Assembly: GCA_900556055.1 (NCBI GenBank)
Contig: USNJ01000012.1
Coordinates: 1 to 20,498, forward strand
DNA: 20,498 nt
Direction of reading: 5' to 3'
DNA from: an uncultured Ruminococcus sp.
Lineage (GTDB): Bacteria > Bacillota > Clostridia > Oscillospirales > Ruminococcaceae
In this document: positions 5,478-13,711 of the stretch, piece by piece
Layout: each line of letters opens with the position of its first letter
Position numbering within the stretch: position 1 is the first letter of the stretch
Position numbers and translations under genes: made by a program
Notes under the pieces: generated by a model
What the model saw: only the letters and a program-made list of their open reading frames with translations
Database searches by the model: none
Told to the model about the DNA's origin: nothing

Positions 5478-7418
5478 ATGGGATTGACTCTTACTGAGAA
5501 AATTTTGAAAAACCATGTTGTAGACGGCGAATTCGTAAAGGGACAGGAGATCGGTATCCGTATCGACCAGACACTGACTCAGGACGCAACAGGCACTATG
5601 GCATATCTTGAATACGAGGCAATGGGTGTTCCGAGAGTTAAAACCGAGCGTTCGGTTGCATATATCGATCACAACACACTTCAGTCAGGCTTTGAGAATG
5701 CTGACGACCACAGATTTATCGGCAGCGTTGCAAAGAAGCACGGCATTTATTTCTCCCGCCCCGGAAACGGTATCTGCCATCAGGTGCATCTTGAAAGATT
5801 CGGCGTTCCCGGAAAGACGCTTATCGGTTCCGACAGCCATACTCCGACAGGCGGCGGCATCGGCATGATCGCTATCGGCGCAGGCGGACTTGATGTTGCT
5901 GTTGCTATGGGCGGCGGTGCATACTACATTACATATCCTAAGATAGTAAAGGTAAATCTCACAGGCAGGCTCAGACCCTGGGTTGCCGCAAAGGACGTTA
6001 TCCTTGAAGTTCTCCGCAGAATGTCCGTTAAGGGCGGTGTAGGCAAGGTGATCGAGTACTGCGGCGAGGGCGTAAAGACACTTTCCGTTCCCGAAAGAGC
6101 AACTATCACAAACATGGGCGCAGAGCTTGGCGCTACAACCTCCATCTTCCCCTCCGATGAGATCACAAAGCAGTTCCTGAAGGCTCAGAAGCGTGAAGAG
6201 GTATGGACAGAGCTTTCTGCCGATCCCGATGCTGTTTATGATGAAGAGCTGGATATTGACCTTTCCGAGCTTGTTCCTCTTGCTGCATGTCCTCACTCTC
6301 CCGATAATGTAAAGTCTGTCGAGGAGATCGGAAACCTCAAGATAGATCAGGTCTGCATAGGCTCCTGCACAAATTCCTCGCTGATGGATATGCTGAAGGT
6401 AGCTTACATACTGAAGGGCAAGACTGTCAACCCCGATGTTTCGCTTTCTATCGCTCCCGGTTCAAAGCAGGTGCTTAATATGCTCGCTCAGAACGGTGCG
6501 CTTTCCGCACTTATCGACGCAGGCGCAAGAATTCTCGAATCCGCTTGCGGTCCCTGCATCGGCATGGGTCAGTCGCCTAACTCCAAGGGTATTTCCCTCA
6601 GAACATTCAACAGAAACTTCGAGGGACGTTCAGGCACAAAGGACGGTCAGATCTATCTGGTATCTCCCGAAATGGCTGCTGTTTCCGCTCTGACAGGCTA
6701 TCTCACAGACCCGAGAACACTCGGCGATATGCCTGAATTCAAGCTTCCCGAGGAATTCACTATCAATGATAACATGATCGTTCCTCCCGCTCCCGTTGAG
6801 GAGATGGACAAGGTAGAGATACTGAGAGGTCCGAACATCAAGCCTTATCCCGAGACAGCTCCTCTTATGGAAACTATTGAGGCAGGCGTTTCCCTCAAGG
6901 TAGGCGACAATATCACTACCGACCACATCATGCCCGCAGGCGCAAAGATACTGCCCCTGCGTTCAAATATCCCCGCAATTTCGCAGCACTGCTTTGCTGT
7001 ATGCGATGAAAAGTTCCCTGCAAGAGCAAAGGAAATGGGCAAGTCGATAATCGTCGGAGGCTCAAACTACGGTCAGGGCTCGTCCCGTGAGCATGCGGCT
7101 CTTGCTCCTCTGTATCTCGGCGTAAAGGCTGTACTTGTAAAGTCCTTCGCAAGAATTCACAGAGCTAACCTTATCAATGCGGGAATACTTCCTCTTACAT
7201 TTGTGAACGAGGCTGATTATGACAATATCGCACAGGGCGATGTTCTCGTGCTTGCCGATGTAAGAAAGTCTGTTGCCGATGGAAAGACTCAGCTGACGGT
7301 TGTCAACAAGACAAACGGCAGGGAGATCCCCGTTCTCTGCGAGCTGTCCGGACGCACAAAGGATATCATGCTTGCAGGCGGTCTGCTTGACTACACGAGA
7401 GAGCAGCTGAAAAAATGA
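5478..7418 (+). CDS. Aconitate hydratase (Aquifex-type, about 640 residues)
   Basis: A 646-residue 4Fe-4S hydro-lyase that isomerises citrate to isocitrate. Residues 1-420 are the catalytic domains: IGSDSHTPTGGGIGM (117-130), cluster ligands C297 in GSCTNS and C357, C360 in ACGPCIGMG, and NRNFEGRSGTKDGQIYLVSP (378-397). Residues 465-640 are the swivel domain with GGSNYGQGSSREHAAL and active-site S536-R537. Its length fits the short Aquifex-type aconitase subfamily (TIGR01342) rather than the roughly 900-residue AcnA. All three cluster cysteines are present, so it should be active. It heads a cluster with isocitrate dehydrogenase and Rex, which points to 2-oxoglutarate (glutamate) synthesis by an incomplete oxidative TCA branch. 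Homologous isopropylmalate or homoaconitate isomerases are less likely given the length, fused swivel domain and idh neighbour. Confidence 0.93.
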   Translation: MGLTLTEKILKNHVVDGEFVKGQEIGIRIDQTLTQDATGTMAYLEYEAMGVPRVKTERSVAYIDHNTLQSGFENADDHRFIGSVAKKHGIYFSRPGNGICHQVHLERFGVPGKTLIGSDSHTPTGGGIGMIAIGAGGLDVAVAMGGGAYYITYPKIVKVNLTGRLRPWVAAKDVILEVLRRMSVKGGVGKVIEYCGEGVKTLSVPERATITNMGAELGATTSIFPSDEITKQFLKAQKREEVWTELSADPDAVYDEELDIDLSELVPLAACPHSPDNVKSVEEIGNLKIDQVCIGSCTNSSLMDMLKVAYILKGKTVNPDVSLSIAPGSKQVLNMLAQNGALSALIDAGARILESACGPCIGMGQSPNSKGISLRTFNRNFEGRSGTKDGQIYLVSPEMAAVSALTGYLTDPRTLGDMPEFKLPEEFTINDNMIVPPAPVEEMDKVEILRGPNIKPYPETAPLMETIEAGVSLKVGDNITTDHIMPAGAKILPLRSNIPAISQHCFAVCDEKFPARAKEMGKSIIVGGSNYGQGSSREHAALAPLYLGVKAVLVKSFARIHRANLINAGILPLTFVNEADYDNIAQGDVLVLADVRKSVADGKTQLTVVNKTNGREIPVLCELSGRTKDIMLAGGLLDYTREQLKK

Positions 7419-7732
7419 AACGTGTAAGGGGATATGCAAAATGCCCTCCCGGCTCGGGATTTGTTATCGGAATGATAGCGGTTTCGGCGAAAAGCGTCCT
7501 TACGGTCATATCGCCCGATGATATCAGCGGCGGCAGAATGCTTGCTGCATTCCTGATACTGGCTGCTGCTGTCATTGCGGCGGGCGTGATCCTCGGGTGC
7601 AAACTTTACAAAATGGCAAAGTCCTTCGCCGCAGAGCATTTCAGGCATCAAAGGCTGTTTATTGATATAACGGAGATATTTGCTGCACTGTACGGAGCGG
7701 CTTTCATGATGTTCCCTCCGATGGGAATGTGA
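7415..7732 (+). CDS. Small membrane protein, unknown function
   Basis: A 105-residue protein whose ATG overlaps the aconitase stop (ATGA), indicating translational coupling. Three hydrophobic stretches are visible: about residues 15-33 (FVIGMIAVSAKSVLTVI), 42-62 (MLAAFLILAAAVIAAGVILG) and 83-103 (IDITEIFAALYGAAFMMFPP). I do not recognise the family. No Cys or His motif is conserved enough to suggest metal or haem binding. The coupling suggests a role linked to the aconitase transcript, but nothing shows what it is. It is followed after 10 bases by the macrodomain gene, so it is part of the same operon. Confidence 0.6.
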   Translation: MKRVRGYAKCPPGSGFVIGMIAVSAKSVLTVISPDDISGGRMLAAFLILAAAVIAAGVILGCKLYKMAKSFAAEHFRHQRLFIDITEIFAALYGAAFMMFPPMGM

Positions 7733-7742
7733 GGATGCCGAT

Positions 7743-8429
7743 ATGAATTATCTGAAGATCAAGTCGGATAACGACAGGATATATAAGGAAAACGGTACAA
7801 AGGCAAGGTCGGAGTTTATTTCCGATTTTGTACCCGAAAGGGCGGAGAGAACAGAGAAATTCATTCTTTCCGAACATATCGTGCCGCAGACTACGATAGA
7901 ATGTATCCTCGAAAACAGCGGAAGAAACATTATTGCGCTGAATTTTGCAAATGCGCTTATCGCAGGCGGGGCGTATATCATTGGCGGAAACGCTCAGGAG
8001 GAATCTCTCTGCCGTGCGTCAATGCTGTATTACACTATAAGGGATACAAATGCGTTCTATTTGCAGAACAGGCGGCACATGCTCCCCGATTACACTGACG
8101 GAATGATATTCTCCGATAATGTCGAGGTCATAAGGGACGACAGCGGCAAACTGCTTGAAAAGCCCGTGATATGCAGCTTTATAACCTGTCCCGCAGTCAA
8201 CCGCCGTGAAGCGGTGCTGATGCCAAAAGATAAGCTTAACGGCGTAATGGAGCGCAGGATAGAGAAGATTGTTTCGCTGGCGGCATCAAAGTCAGCGGAC
8301 ATCGTTATCCTCGGGGCATTCGGCTGCGGCGCATTCGGCAATAAGCGTGAGGACATACTGCCCATGTTTGAAAGGGCGGTAAACGCTTACGGCGGAGATC
8401 ATTCGGAATACATCTTTGCAATACCATAA
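7743..8429 (+). CDS. TIGR02452-family protein, PARG-like macrodomain (ADP-ribosyl hydrolase type)
   Basis: A 228-residue protein matching the microbial poly(ADP-ribose) glycohydrolase fold. Residues 63-100 carry LNFANALIAGGAYIIGGNAQEESLCRAS, the PARG loop and the QEE (85-87), whose second Glu is catalytic in characterised bacterial PARGs. The family loop is GGG-x(6-8)-QEE; here the third Gly is Ala (GGA, 75-77), so the signature is slightly degenerate. The C-terminal ILGAFGCGAFGNKRED is also typical. It would remove ADP-ribose from proteins or handle ADP-ribose derivatives made from NAD. Start: ATG with GAGG 8 bases upstream. It sits between aconitase and isocitrate dehydrogenase, an unusual place, next to Rex, which reads the NADH/NAD ratio. 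Substrate unknown; enzyme class by motif only. Confidence 0.85.
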   Translation: MNYLKIKSDNDRIYKENGTKARSEFISDFVPERAERTEKFILSEHIVPQTTIECILENSGRNIIALNFANALIAGGAYIIGGNAQEESLCRASMLYYTIRDTNAFYLQNRRHMLPDYTDGMIFSDNVEVIRDDSGKLLEKPVICSFITCPAVNRREAVLMPKDKLNGVMERRIEKIVSLAASKSADIVILGAFGCGAFGNKREDILPMFERAVNAYGGDHSEYIFAIP

Positions 8430-8484
8430 TAATAACGCTGGCATTTATGACAGCATTGAACGGAAATACAGGCAATTTTCAATT

Positions 8485-8499
8485 TATAATTAATGGAGG
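8485..8499 (+). promoter_or_regulatory. -10 box and ribosome binding site of idh
   Basis: TATAAT (8485-8490) and GGAGG (8495-8499), 8 bases before the ATG at 8508. A TTGAAC at 8456 is 23 bases upstream of the -10, too far for a normal -35, so an internal promoter is possible but unproven; the -10 would place the start site inside the ribosome binding site region, giving a near-leaderless transcript. Confidence 0.35.
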
Positions 8500-8507
8500 A
8501 ATAAAAA

Positions 8508-9722
8508 ATGTCTGAAAAGATCAAAATGTCCACTCCTATCGTCGAGATGGACGGCGACGAGATGACCAGAATTATCTGGAAAATGATCAAGGATATCCTT
8601 ATCTGCCCTTATGTTGACCTGAACACAGAATATTACGATCTCGGACTCGTTCACAGAAACGAGACAAACGATCAGGTAACTGTTGATTCCGCTGAGGCTA
8701 CAAAGAAGTACGGCGTTGCTGTGAAGTGTGCTACCATCACTCCAAATGCTCAGCGTATGACCGAATATGATCTCAAGGAAATGTGGAAGTCACCTAACGG
8801 AACTATCCGTGCTATCCTTGACGGTACTGTTTTCAGAGCGCCTATCATTGTTAAGGGCATCACACCTCTGCTCCCCACATGGACTAAGCCTATCACTATC
8901 GCACGTCACGCTTACGGCGATGTTTACAAGAACACGGAAATGCAGGTAGAGCAGGGTTCAAAGTGCGAGCTTGTATGCACCGATAAGGACGGCAAGGAAA
9001 CACGTTCCCTCATCTACGATTTCAAGGACAGCTCAGGCGTTATCCAGGGACTCCACAACAAGGACAATTCCATCAGAAGCTTTGCAAAGGCCTGCTTCAA
9101 CTTCGCTCTCGATACAAAGCAGGATCTCTGGTTCGCTACAAAGGATACTATCTCCAAGAAATATGACCACAGATTTAAGGATATCTTCGCTGAGATCTAT
9201 GAAAATGAATATAAGGATAAGTTTGAGGCTGCGGGCATTGAGTATTTCTACACGCTGATCGACGACGCTGTTGCAAGAGTTGTACGTTCAAACGGCGGAT
9301 ATATCTGGGCTTGCAAGAACTATGACGGCGATGTTATGTCCGACATGGTTGCAACTGCTTTCGGAAGCCTCGGCATGATGACATCCGTTCTCGTATCTCC
9401 CGACGGAGTTTACGAATATGAGGCTGCTCACGGTACGGTAACACGTCACTACTACAAGCATCTGAAGGGCGAGGAAACCTCCACAAACTCCGTTGCTACT
9501 ATCTTTGCATGGACAGGCGCTCTCAAGAAGAGAGGCGAGCTGGACGGCAACAAGGCTCTTTCCGAATTCGGCGAAAAGCTTGAAAAGGCAACAGTTCAGA
9601 CTATCGAAGAGGGTGTTATGACAGGAGATCTGTACGTTCTGTCCCATCTCGAGAACAAGAGAAAGGTCAATACTGAGGACTTCCTCGTTGAGATCAACAA
9701 GCGCCTTGCCGCTATGATGTAA
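8508..9722 (+). CDS. icd: NADP-dependent isocitrate dehydrogenase, eukaryote-like type
   Basis: A 404-residue enzyme that oxidises isocitrate to 2-oxoglutarate and CO2 with NADP. It is co-linear with human IDH1 over its whole length rather than with E. coli Icd: [44 protein letters not shown] with the isocitrate-binding Ser/Asn/Arg, and ARHAYGDVY, where R133 corresponds to IDH1 R132. Metal-binding YTLIDDAVA and [14 protein letters not shown] follow, then the cofactor loop [14 protein letters not shown] whose Arg-His favour NADP over NAD. All key residues are kept. The gene follows the macrodomain gene and is followed after 16 bases by rex, so NADPH and 2-oxoglutarate production is likely tied to redox control. 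Start: GGAGG at normal spacing. Confidence 0.95.
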   Translation: MSEKIKMSTPIVEMDGDEMTRIIWKMIKDILICPYVDLNTEYYDLGLVHRNETNDQVTVDSAEATKKYGVAVKCATITPNAQRMTEYDLKEMWKSPNGTIRAILDGTVFRAPIIVKGITPLLPTWTKPITIARHAYGDVYKNTEMQVEQGSKCELVCTDKDGKETRSLIYDFKDSSGVIQGLHNKDNSIRSFAKACFNFALDTKQDLWFATKDTISKKYDHRFKDIFAEIYENEYKDKFEAAGIEYFYTLIDDAVARVVRSNGGYIWACKNYDGDVMSDMVATAFGSLGMMTSVLVSPDGVYEYEAAHGTVTRHYYKHLKGEETSTNSVATIFAWTGALKKRGELDGNKALSEFGEKLEKATVQTIEEGVMTGDLYVLSHLENKRKVNTEDFLVEINKRLAAMM

Positions 9723-9738
9723 TACATCGGAGTTGGCA

Positions 9739-10374
9739 ATGCAGCATAAAAGTGAAATTTCCGATTCAGTCATAAAGCGTCTGCCGAGATATTACCGCTT
9801 CCTTGAAGAGCTGATGCGTGAGGGCGTTACAAGGATATCCTCGCGGGAGCTCTCGGAGAAAATGGATCTTACCGCCTCGCAGATACGTCAGGATCTGAAC
9901 TGCTTCGGCGGCTTCGGTCAGCAGGGCTACGGCTATAATCCCGAAGCTCTGCACGGCGAGATCGGCAGGATACTCGGAGTTGACAAGGGCTTTAAAACGG
10001 TGCTTATCGGTGCGGGAAATCTCGGACATGCTATTGCGGTCCATATGGATTTCGCAGGAAAAGGGTGCAGCCTTGCGGCTATTTTCGACAGCGATTCCGC
10101 AAAGCAGGGAAGTCTTATCGCAGGGATACCTGTAAGCCCGATGGACAGGCTCGAGGAGATATGCTCGGAAATAAAGCCGCTGATAGCTATCCTCTGTATC
10201 CCGAGAGAGGCTGCGCAGGAGCTTGCGGACAGGCTTGTGAATGCAGGCATAAAGGGTTTCTGGAATTTCAGCCACTACGACCTGAAGCCTGAGTATGAAA
10301 ACATTGTCGTTGAAAATGTTCATCTCGGCGACAGTCTTATGACTCTGACTTATCATGTGAATAACATGGAATAA
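9739..10374 (+). CDS. rex: Redox-sensing transcriptional repressor Rex
   Basis: A 211-residue Rex of normal length. Residues 10-68 form the winged helix (KRLPRYYRFLEEL, then LTASQIRQDLNCFGGFGQQGYGY). Residues 85-211 form the Rossmann domain, with VLIGAGNLGHAI (88-99) binding NADH and FDSD near 117. Rex dimers bind DNA when NAD dominates and let go when NADH rises, controlling fermentation and NADH-reoxidation genes. I chose the ATG at 9739, 6 bases after CGGAG; a TTG at 9733 would add two residues but leaves no spacing. It lies 16 bases after the idh stop. Placement with aconitase and idh, rather than the more usual groEL or butyrate-gene neighbours, is notable. The operators it binds are not visible to me here. 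Confidence 0.93.
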   Translation: MQHKSEISDSVIKRLPRYYRFLEELMREGVTRISSRELSEKMDLTASQIRQDLNCFGGFGQQGYGYNPEALHGEIGRILGVDKGFKTVLIGAGNLGHAIAVHMDFAGKGCSLAAIFDSDSAKQGSLIAGIPVSPMDRLEEICSEIKPLIAILCIPREAAQELADRLVNAGIKGFWNFSHYDLKPEYENIVVENVHLGDSLMTLTYHVNNME

Positions 10375-10375
10375 T

Positions 10376-10467
10376 AAAAACCATTGGAATTATGGAGAAG
10401 AAATCGCCGCAAAAGCTTTGATATATGCGGCTTGCGGCGAGAGATCCCCATAATTCAATGGTTTTTT
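10376..10467 (+). terminator. Two-tier long hairpin terminator after rex
   Basis: Outer arm: CCATT (10381-10385), bulged G, GAATTATGG (10387-10395), pairing with CCATAATTC (10448-10456) and AATGG (10457-10461); flanking A and T runs extend it. Inner arm: TCGCCGCAA (10404-10412) pairs with TTGCGGCGA (10432-10440). A run of six T follows. It works as a terminator, but it is about three times the usual size, so a small repeat or processed RNA is possible. Confidence 0.8.
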
Positions 10468-10554
10468 ATTTTTATAATCCGCTGAAAAAAACGTGTTTGT
10501 AAAATCAATAAAAACATTGCATTTATAAAATATTTCTCCGATTGCGGAATATTG

Positions 10555-10566
10555 TGCAGATCTGCA
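10555..10566. promoter_or_regulatory. Palindrome TGCAGATCTGCA, candidate operator
   Basis: A 12-bp perfect inverted repeat 24 bases upstream of the -10 box of the surface protein gene, overlapping the place where the -35 box would be read. The promoter has no good -35, which fits activation or control by a bound regulator. The regulator is unknown. Confidence 0.4.
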
Positions 10567-10587
10567 TACCAAAAACCGATGGCTGTG

Positions 10588-10596
10588 TGCTATAAT
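10588..10596 (+). promoter_or_regulatory. Extended -10 promoter of the surface protein gene
   Basis: TGCTATAAT: TATAAT at 10591-10596 with the TGn extension, which can replace a -35 box. The leader to the ATG at 10662 is about 60 bases and ends in AAGGAGGAATT. Confidence 0.6.
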
Positions 10597-10661
10597 GGTT
10601 GCGTAATACAAAAAACATCTCAGGCACAAATTTCCTGACATTATTGCAAGGAGGAATTATT

Positions 10662-13514
10662 ATGAAGAAAACAGGCATATCAGCACTGGCAACGGCCGCA
10701 GCTGTGTCCCTCGGCTGGCTTGCTGCATTCCCTGCGGTACAGGCAGACGCAGCCGATGAAAAGACTGCAAAAGTCGAGCTGCCATCGGATTTCAGCGCAA
10801 GCGTTGATTTCAGCAGCCTTCCCGATGAACCCGCAACGAAGACCGAAAAGGTTTCCGTGACAGCAAACAAAGTAATGACACTTGACAGCAGCGGTGTCGC
10901 AGACGGATCATATGATTGGGTAAATCTCAGCGGGGAAGCCAATATCTTTCAGCTGAATGATTCATCATCGTCAACTGCTTCGATCGGCAAGGATGCCATA
11001 AAGGCTGCGATCGAAGCAAAGGACAGCAATGTCGGTGACGATTTCGTTATCACGGGCTTCACGGTACACTATTCTTATGATGTTTCGGCAGATGTATCTA
11101 TGTTCTGCTCTGCGGGCGGATTTGACGCTGACGGCAGCTGGATCGACCTGAACAACAACAGTACACCGCAGTTCGCCGATCTCACGATCACTTCCGGCAA
11201 CGGAACAGGCACGATATCAAGCCCCGCTTCCGTGACAAATTATACTCAGCTTACATTTAACTGCGGCGCAACTATGTCAAATTCCGATACGGCATCAATA
11301 ACCATTACAGGCGTTGATTTTGATGTTAAATATACTGAGGCTGATACGGCTCAGGAAGAATGGAAGGACACAAGCGGCGACTGGGACAGCGGATATGTTT
11401 TCAATGTAGCTGATGATGCAGGCAGAAACAGCATGAGAGCCGAACTTGAAAAGATCATCGGCGCAAATATCGCTTACTATGAGATTAAGGCTGTGACGGT
11501 CGATTACGATTACACCTCATCAACGGGCTATGCACACATATCAGCTTCCGCTGACGGCCCCGACAAGAACGACACATGGCTTTCACTGGACAATGAGGGA
11601 CTTCACAACTGGGATCTGGATCCATCGGTCATAGATGATTCCTTTAAGCTTGCAGATCAGGATCAGGACAGCAAGAGCGGAAGCGGTACCTTTGTTGTTC
11701 CCGCAAATAAAGGCATTGAGCAGTACTGCAATATGCATCTTACCATCGGAGCAGGTGCAAAGTACAATTCTGCAGCTGCTTCCTTAAATGTAACAAAGCT
11801 GACGTTTGAGGTTTCCTACACCGAGCGCAGTGCAGGCGTAGATGTGCCGACAGGCGCAGAAAAGAAAATACCTTACAGCGAGATCAAGGACAACGACTTT
11901 ATAAATGTCGGCTTTAAGAAGCCCTCAGTTGAGGTCTGCGGACATAAGGATCACGTTTCCGCTGACGGCGTTAATTACACTCCGAATGCAAAGTTCTGCC
12001 CATGGACAGGCGTTGACATAGTAAGAGTTGACGCAAACGGCAGGGAGCTTGGCGGAACATACACTGTATTTTCCGCAACAGCAAGCGACACGGGCGACAT
12101 TATTTACTCGACTGTTTCCCTGAAGGATATTTTTGCGGAAACAGGCAGTCTTTCCGATGGAGAATATCTGAAGCTTTCCACGGCGGCTTATGTTGAATAT
12201 ACTCTTTTTGAAAAGCAGCCGAATATGCAGCTCGGTACTGTTTCGATCAGTGATTTCGTTGTTGAAGAATTTCTTGACTACGATCCCTCAACAGGAAACT
12301 ATGACCTTAAAACAGGCGAACCCGATCTGACAAAAACGGAATATATCTTAAACGGCAACGGTGTCAGCAAGTCGTTTGAAGGCTATGATGCACTTCTTGT
12401 TGATTATACTCTGGAAGATCCCGATGAATGCTCCGCTATTGTAATTATTCTCCATGGCTGGGGCGAGGGTCATGTCGGCTGGGAAGCACTGTATTTCCCG
12501 ATAGACGGCAGCGGAAGGATAGCTGTTGACCTTTCCAAGTATCAGTCACTAAAGTTCTATAACATCTATGCAGGCGTTGCCGCAAGGACAGATGCTAAGA
12601 TAGGCGACAAGGTCACACCGGGATTTGAAGTGACCGATTCCGCTCTGATAACAGCTTACAACGGCACATTCAGCACTGCTATACCCGCAGTTGAGCCTGA
12701 TGATGAGCCGGTAACACCTGTTAAGCCCTCAGAGCCGGTAACACCTGCAAATCCCTCCAATCCGACAACACCGGCAAATCCCTCCAATCCGTCATATCCC
12801 ACAGGCGGCGGATCTTCATCATCATCTTCTTCGGGCAGCAACAGCAATAATAACAGCAAAAATGATAATAATACAGACAGCAAGCCTTCACAGGCAGTAA
12901 GCGACGCAAAGCCTAACACAACAGTTTCCATAAGTATAAGCACAGACAGCACAAACATCTCCTCAAACATCTTCCTCGAAGCAAAGGAAAAGAACCTGAC
13001 TATGGAGCTCAAGCTTCCCAACGGTGTTACATGGACCATCAAGGCAGGAACTATCTCTGACGATGTTAAGAACATTGATATCAATGTTGACATCAAGACA
13101 AACAATATCCCCAAGGATTCCGTAAATGAGATCGCTCAGGGCAATGACTCAATGCAGATCTCACTTTCGCACAACGGCAGCTTCGGCTTTAACGCAGAGG
13201 TATCTATCCCTGTCGGTTCGAAGTATAACGGAAAGTATGCGAATGCTTATCACTACAACAAGGGTATAATGGAGTTCATAGGCAGTGCTATGGTTGCAAA
13301 GGGCGAAGCTCCTCTTAATCTCGTTCATGCTTCCGAATATGCTATCGTATTCTCCGATGAGCCTATGGCTGTTACTGAGGACGTTTCATCCGCAGCAGGC
13401 ATAGCTGAAGAAAGCACAGCAGAAAGCTCCGCAAACGGCATTATCCCTGCGGCTGCTGTTATCATCACTGTATTCGCCGCAGTTAAGACAGTAAGAAGGA
13501 TCAGAGAGAAATAA
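10662..13514 (+). CDS. Secreted modular surface protein with tandem carbohydrate-binding-like modules and C-terminal membrane anchor
   Basis: A 950-residue protein; the ATG follows AAGGAGG. Residues 1-30 are a signal peptide (KK, hydrophobic core, VQADA). Residues about 65-225 and 230-388 are two related beta-rich modules: each has a helix-like segment, a VxxxVxYxY strand and a closing TxFxVxYTE strand, like carbohydrate-binding modules. A third module (400-545) contains Cys and acidic residues; a fourth (570-670) has DALLVDYTLED. Residues 672-745 are a Pro/Ser/Asn linker with a repeated TPANPSNP unit. Residues 750-905 form another beta module, ending in NLVHASEYAIVFSD, as in Ruminococcal surface proteins. 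Residues 926-942 are a membrane helix followed by RRIREK: a membrane anchor rather than LPXTG sortase anchoring. No glycosidase or dockerin signature is visible, so a binding or adhesion role is inferred. Confidence 0.8.
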   Translation: MKKTGISALATAAAVSLGWLAAFPAVQADAADEKTAKVELPSDFSASVDFSSLPDEPATKTEKVSVTANKVMTLDSSGVADGSYDWVNLSGEANIFQLNDSSSSTASIGKDAIKAAIEAKDSNVGDDFVITGFTVHYSYDVSADVSMFCSAGGFDADGSWIDLNNNSTPQFADLTITSGNGTGTISSPASVTNYTQLTFNCGATMSNSDTASITITGVDFDVKYTEADTAQEEWKDTSGDWDSGYVFNVADDAGRNSMRAELEKIIGANIAYYEIKAVTVDYDYTSSTGYAHISASADGPDKNDTWLSLDNEGLHNWDLDPSVIDDSFKLADQDQDSKSGSGTFVVPANKGIEQYCNMHLTIGAGAKYNSAAASLNVTKLTFEVSYTERSAGVDVPTGAEKKIPYSEIKDNDFINVGFKKPSVEVCGHKDHVSADGVNYTPNAKFCPWTGVDIVRVDANGRELGGTYTVFSATASDTGDIIYSTVSLKDIFAETGSLSDGEYLKLSTAAYVEYTLFEKQPNMQLGTVSISDFVVEEFLDYDPSTGNYDLKTGEPDLTKTEYILNGNGVSKSFEGYDALLVDYTLEDPDECSAIVIILHGWGEGHVGWEALYFPIDGSGRIAVDLSKYQSLKFYNIYAGVAARTDAKIGDKVTPGFEVTDSALITAYNGTFSTAIPAVEPDDEPVTPVKPSEPVTPANPSNPTTPANPSNPSYPTGGGSSSSSSSGSNSNNNSKNDNNTDSKPSQAVSDAKPNTTVSISISTDSTNISSNIFLEAKEKNLTMELKLPNGVTWTIKAGTISDDVKNIDINVDIKTNNIPKDSVNEIAQGNDSMQISLSHNGSFGFNAEVSIPVGSKYNGKYANAYHYNKGIMEFIGSAMVAKGEAPLNLVHASEYAIVFSDEPMAVTEDVSSAAGIAEESTAESSANGIIPAAAVIITVFAAVKTVRRIREK
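12741..12791 (+). repeat. Short tandem repeat in the linker of the surface protein
   Basis: Two 24-base copies, 12741-12764 and 12768-12791, differ at one base (T or G after ACACC) and recur with a 27-base period. They encode TPANPSNP twice. A diverged third unit (VTPVKPSEP) precedes them. Copy-number change here would vary linker length. Confidence 0.75.
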
Positions 13515-13535
13515 TCATCAAAATGGCTGATTTTT

Positions 13536-13578
13536 ATCCGCCGAAGCAGGTCAGACGATCTGTTTCGGCGGATTTTTT
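13536..13578 (+). terminator. Rho-independent terminator of the surface protein gene
   Basis: ATCCGCCGAA pairs perfectly with TTCGGCGGAT; inner CAG/CTG and GTC/GAT pairing tightens the loop; six T follow. It is 21 bases after the stop. Confidence 0.9.
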
Positions 13579-13711
13579 GCGTTATTACATAATTATTTCC
13601 GTGATTATACGATTTATTGTCATTAAATTATCACATTGACGAGTAAAATAATATATAACGAAATGAGAGAGACATAATAAAGAGTGAAATCAAACTGAAA
13701 GGATGATATAT

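Noticed and set aside
12741..12791. Possible CRISPR-like repeat
   Set aside because: Only two adjacent 24-base copies with a 3-base gap, encoding a Pro/Asn linker. No spacers.
12656..13114. Minus-strand frame of 152 codons opposite the surface protein linker
   Set aside because: Generated by the repetitive tca/agc and aat codons of the linker. Low complexity and no start signal.
13703..13711. Upstream ATG for the HtrA-type gene
   Set aside because: It touches the GAAAGG ribosome binding site; the ATG at 13712 has normal spacing.
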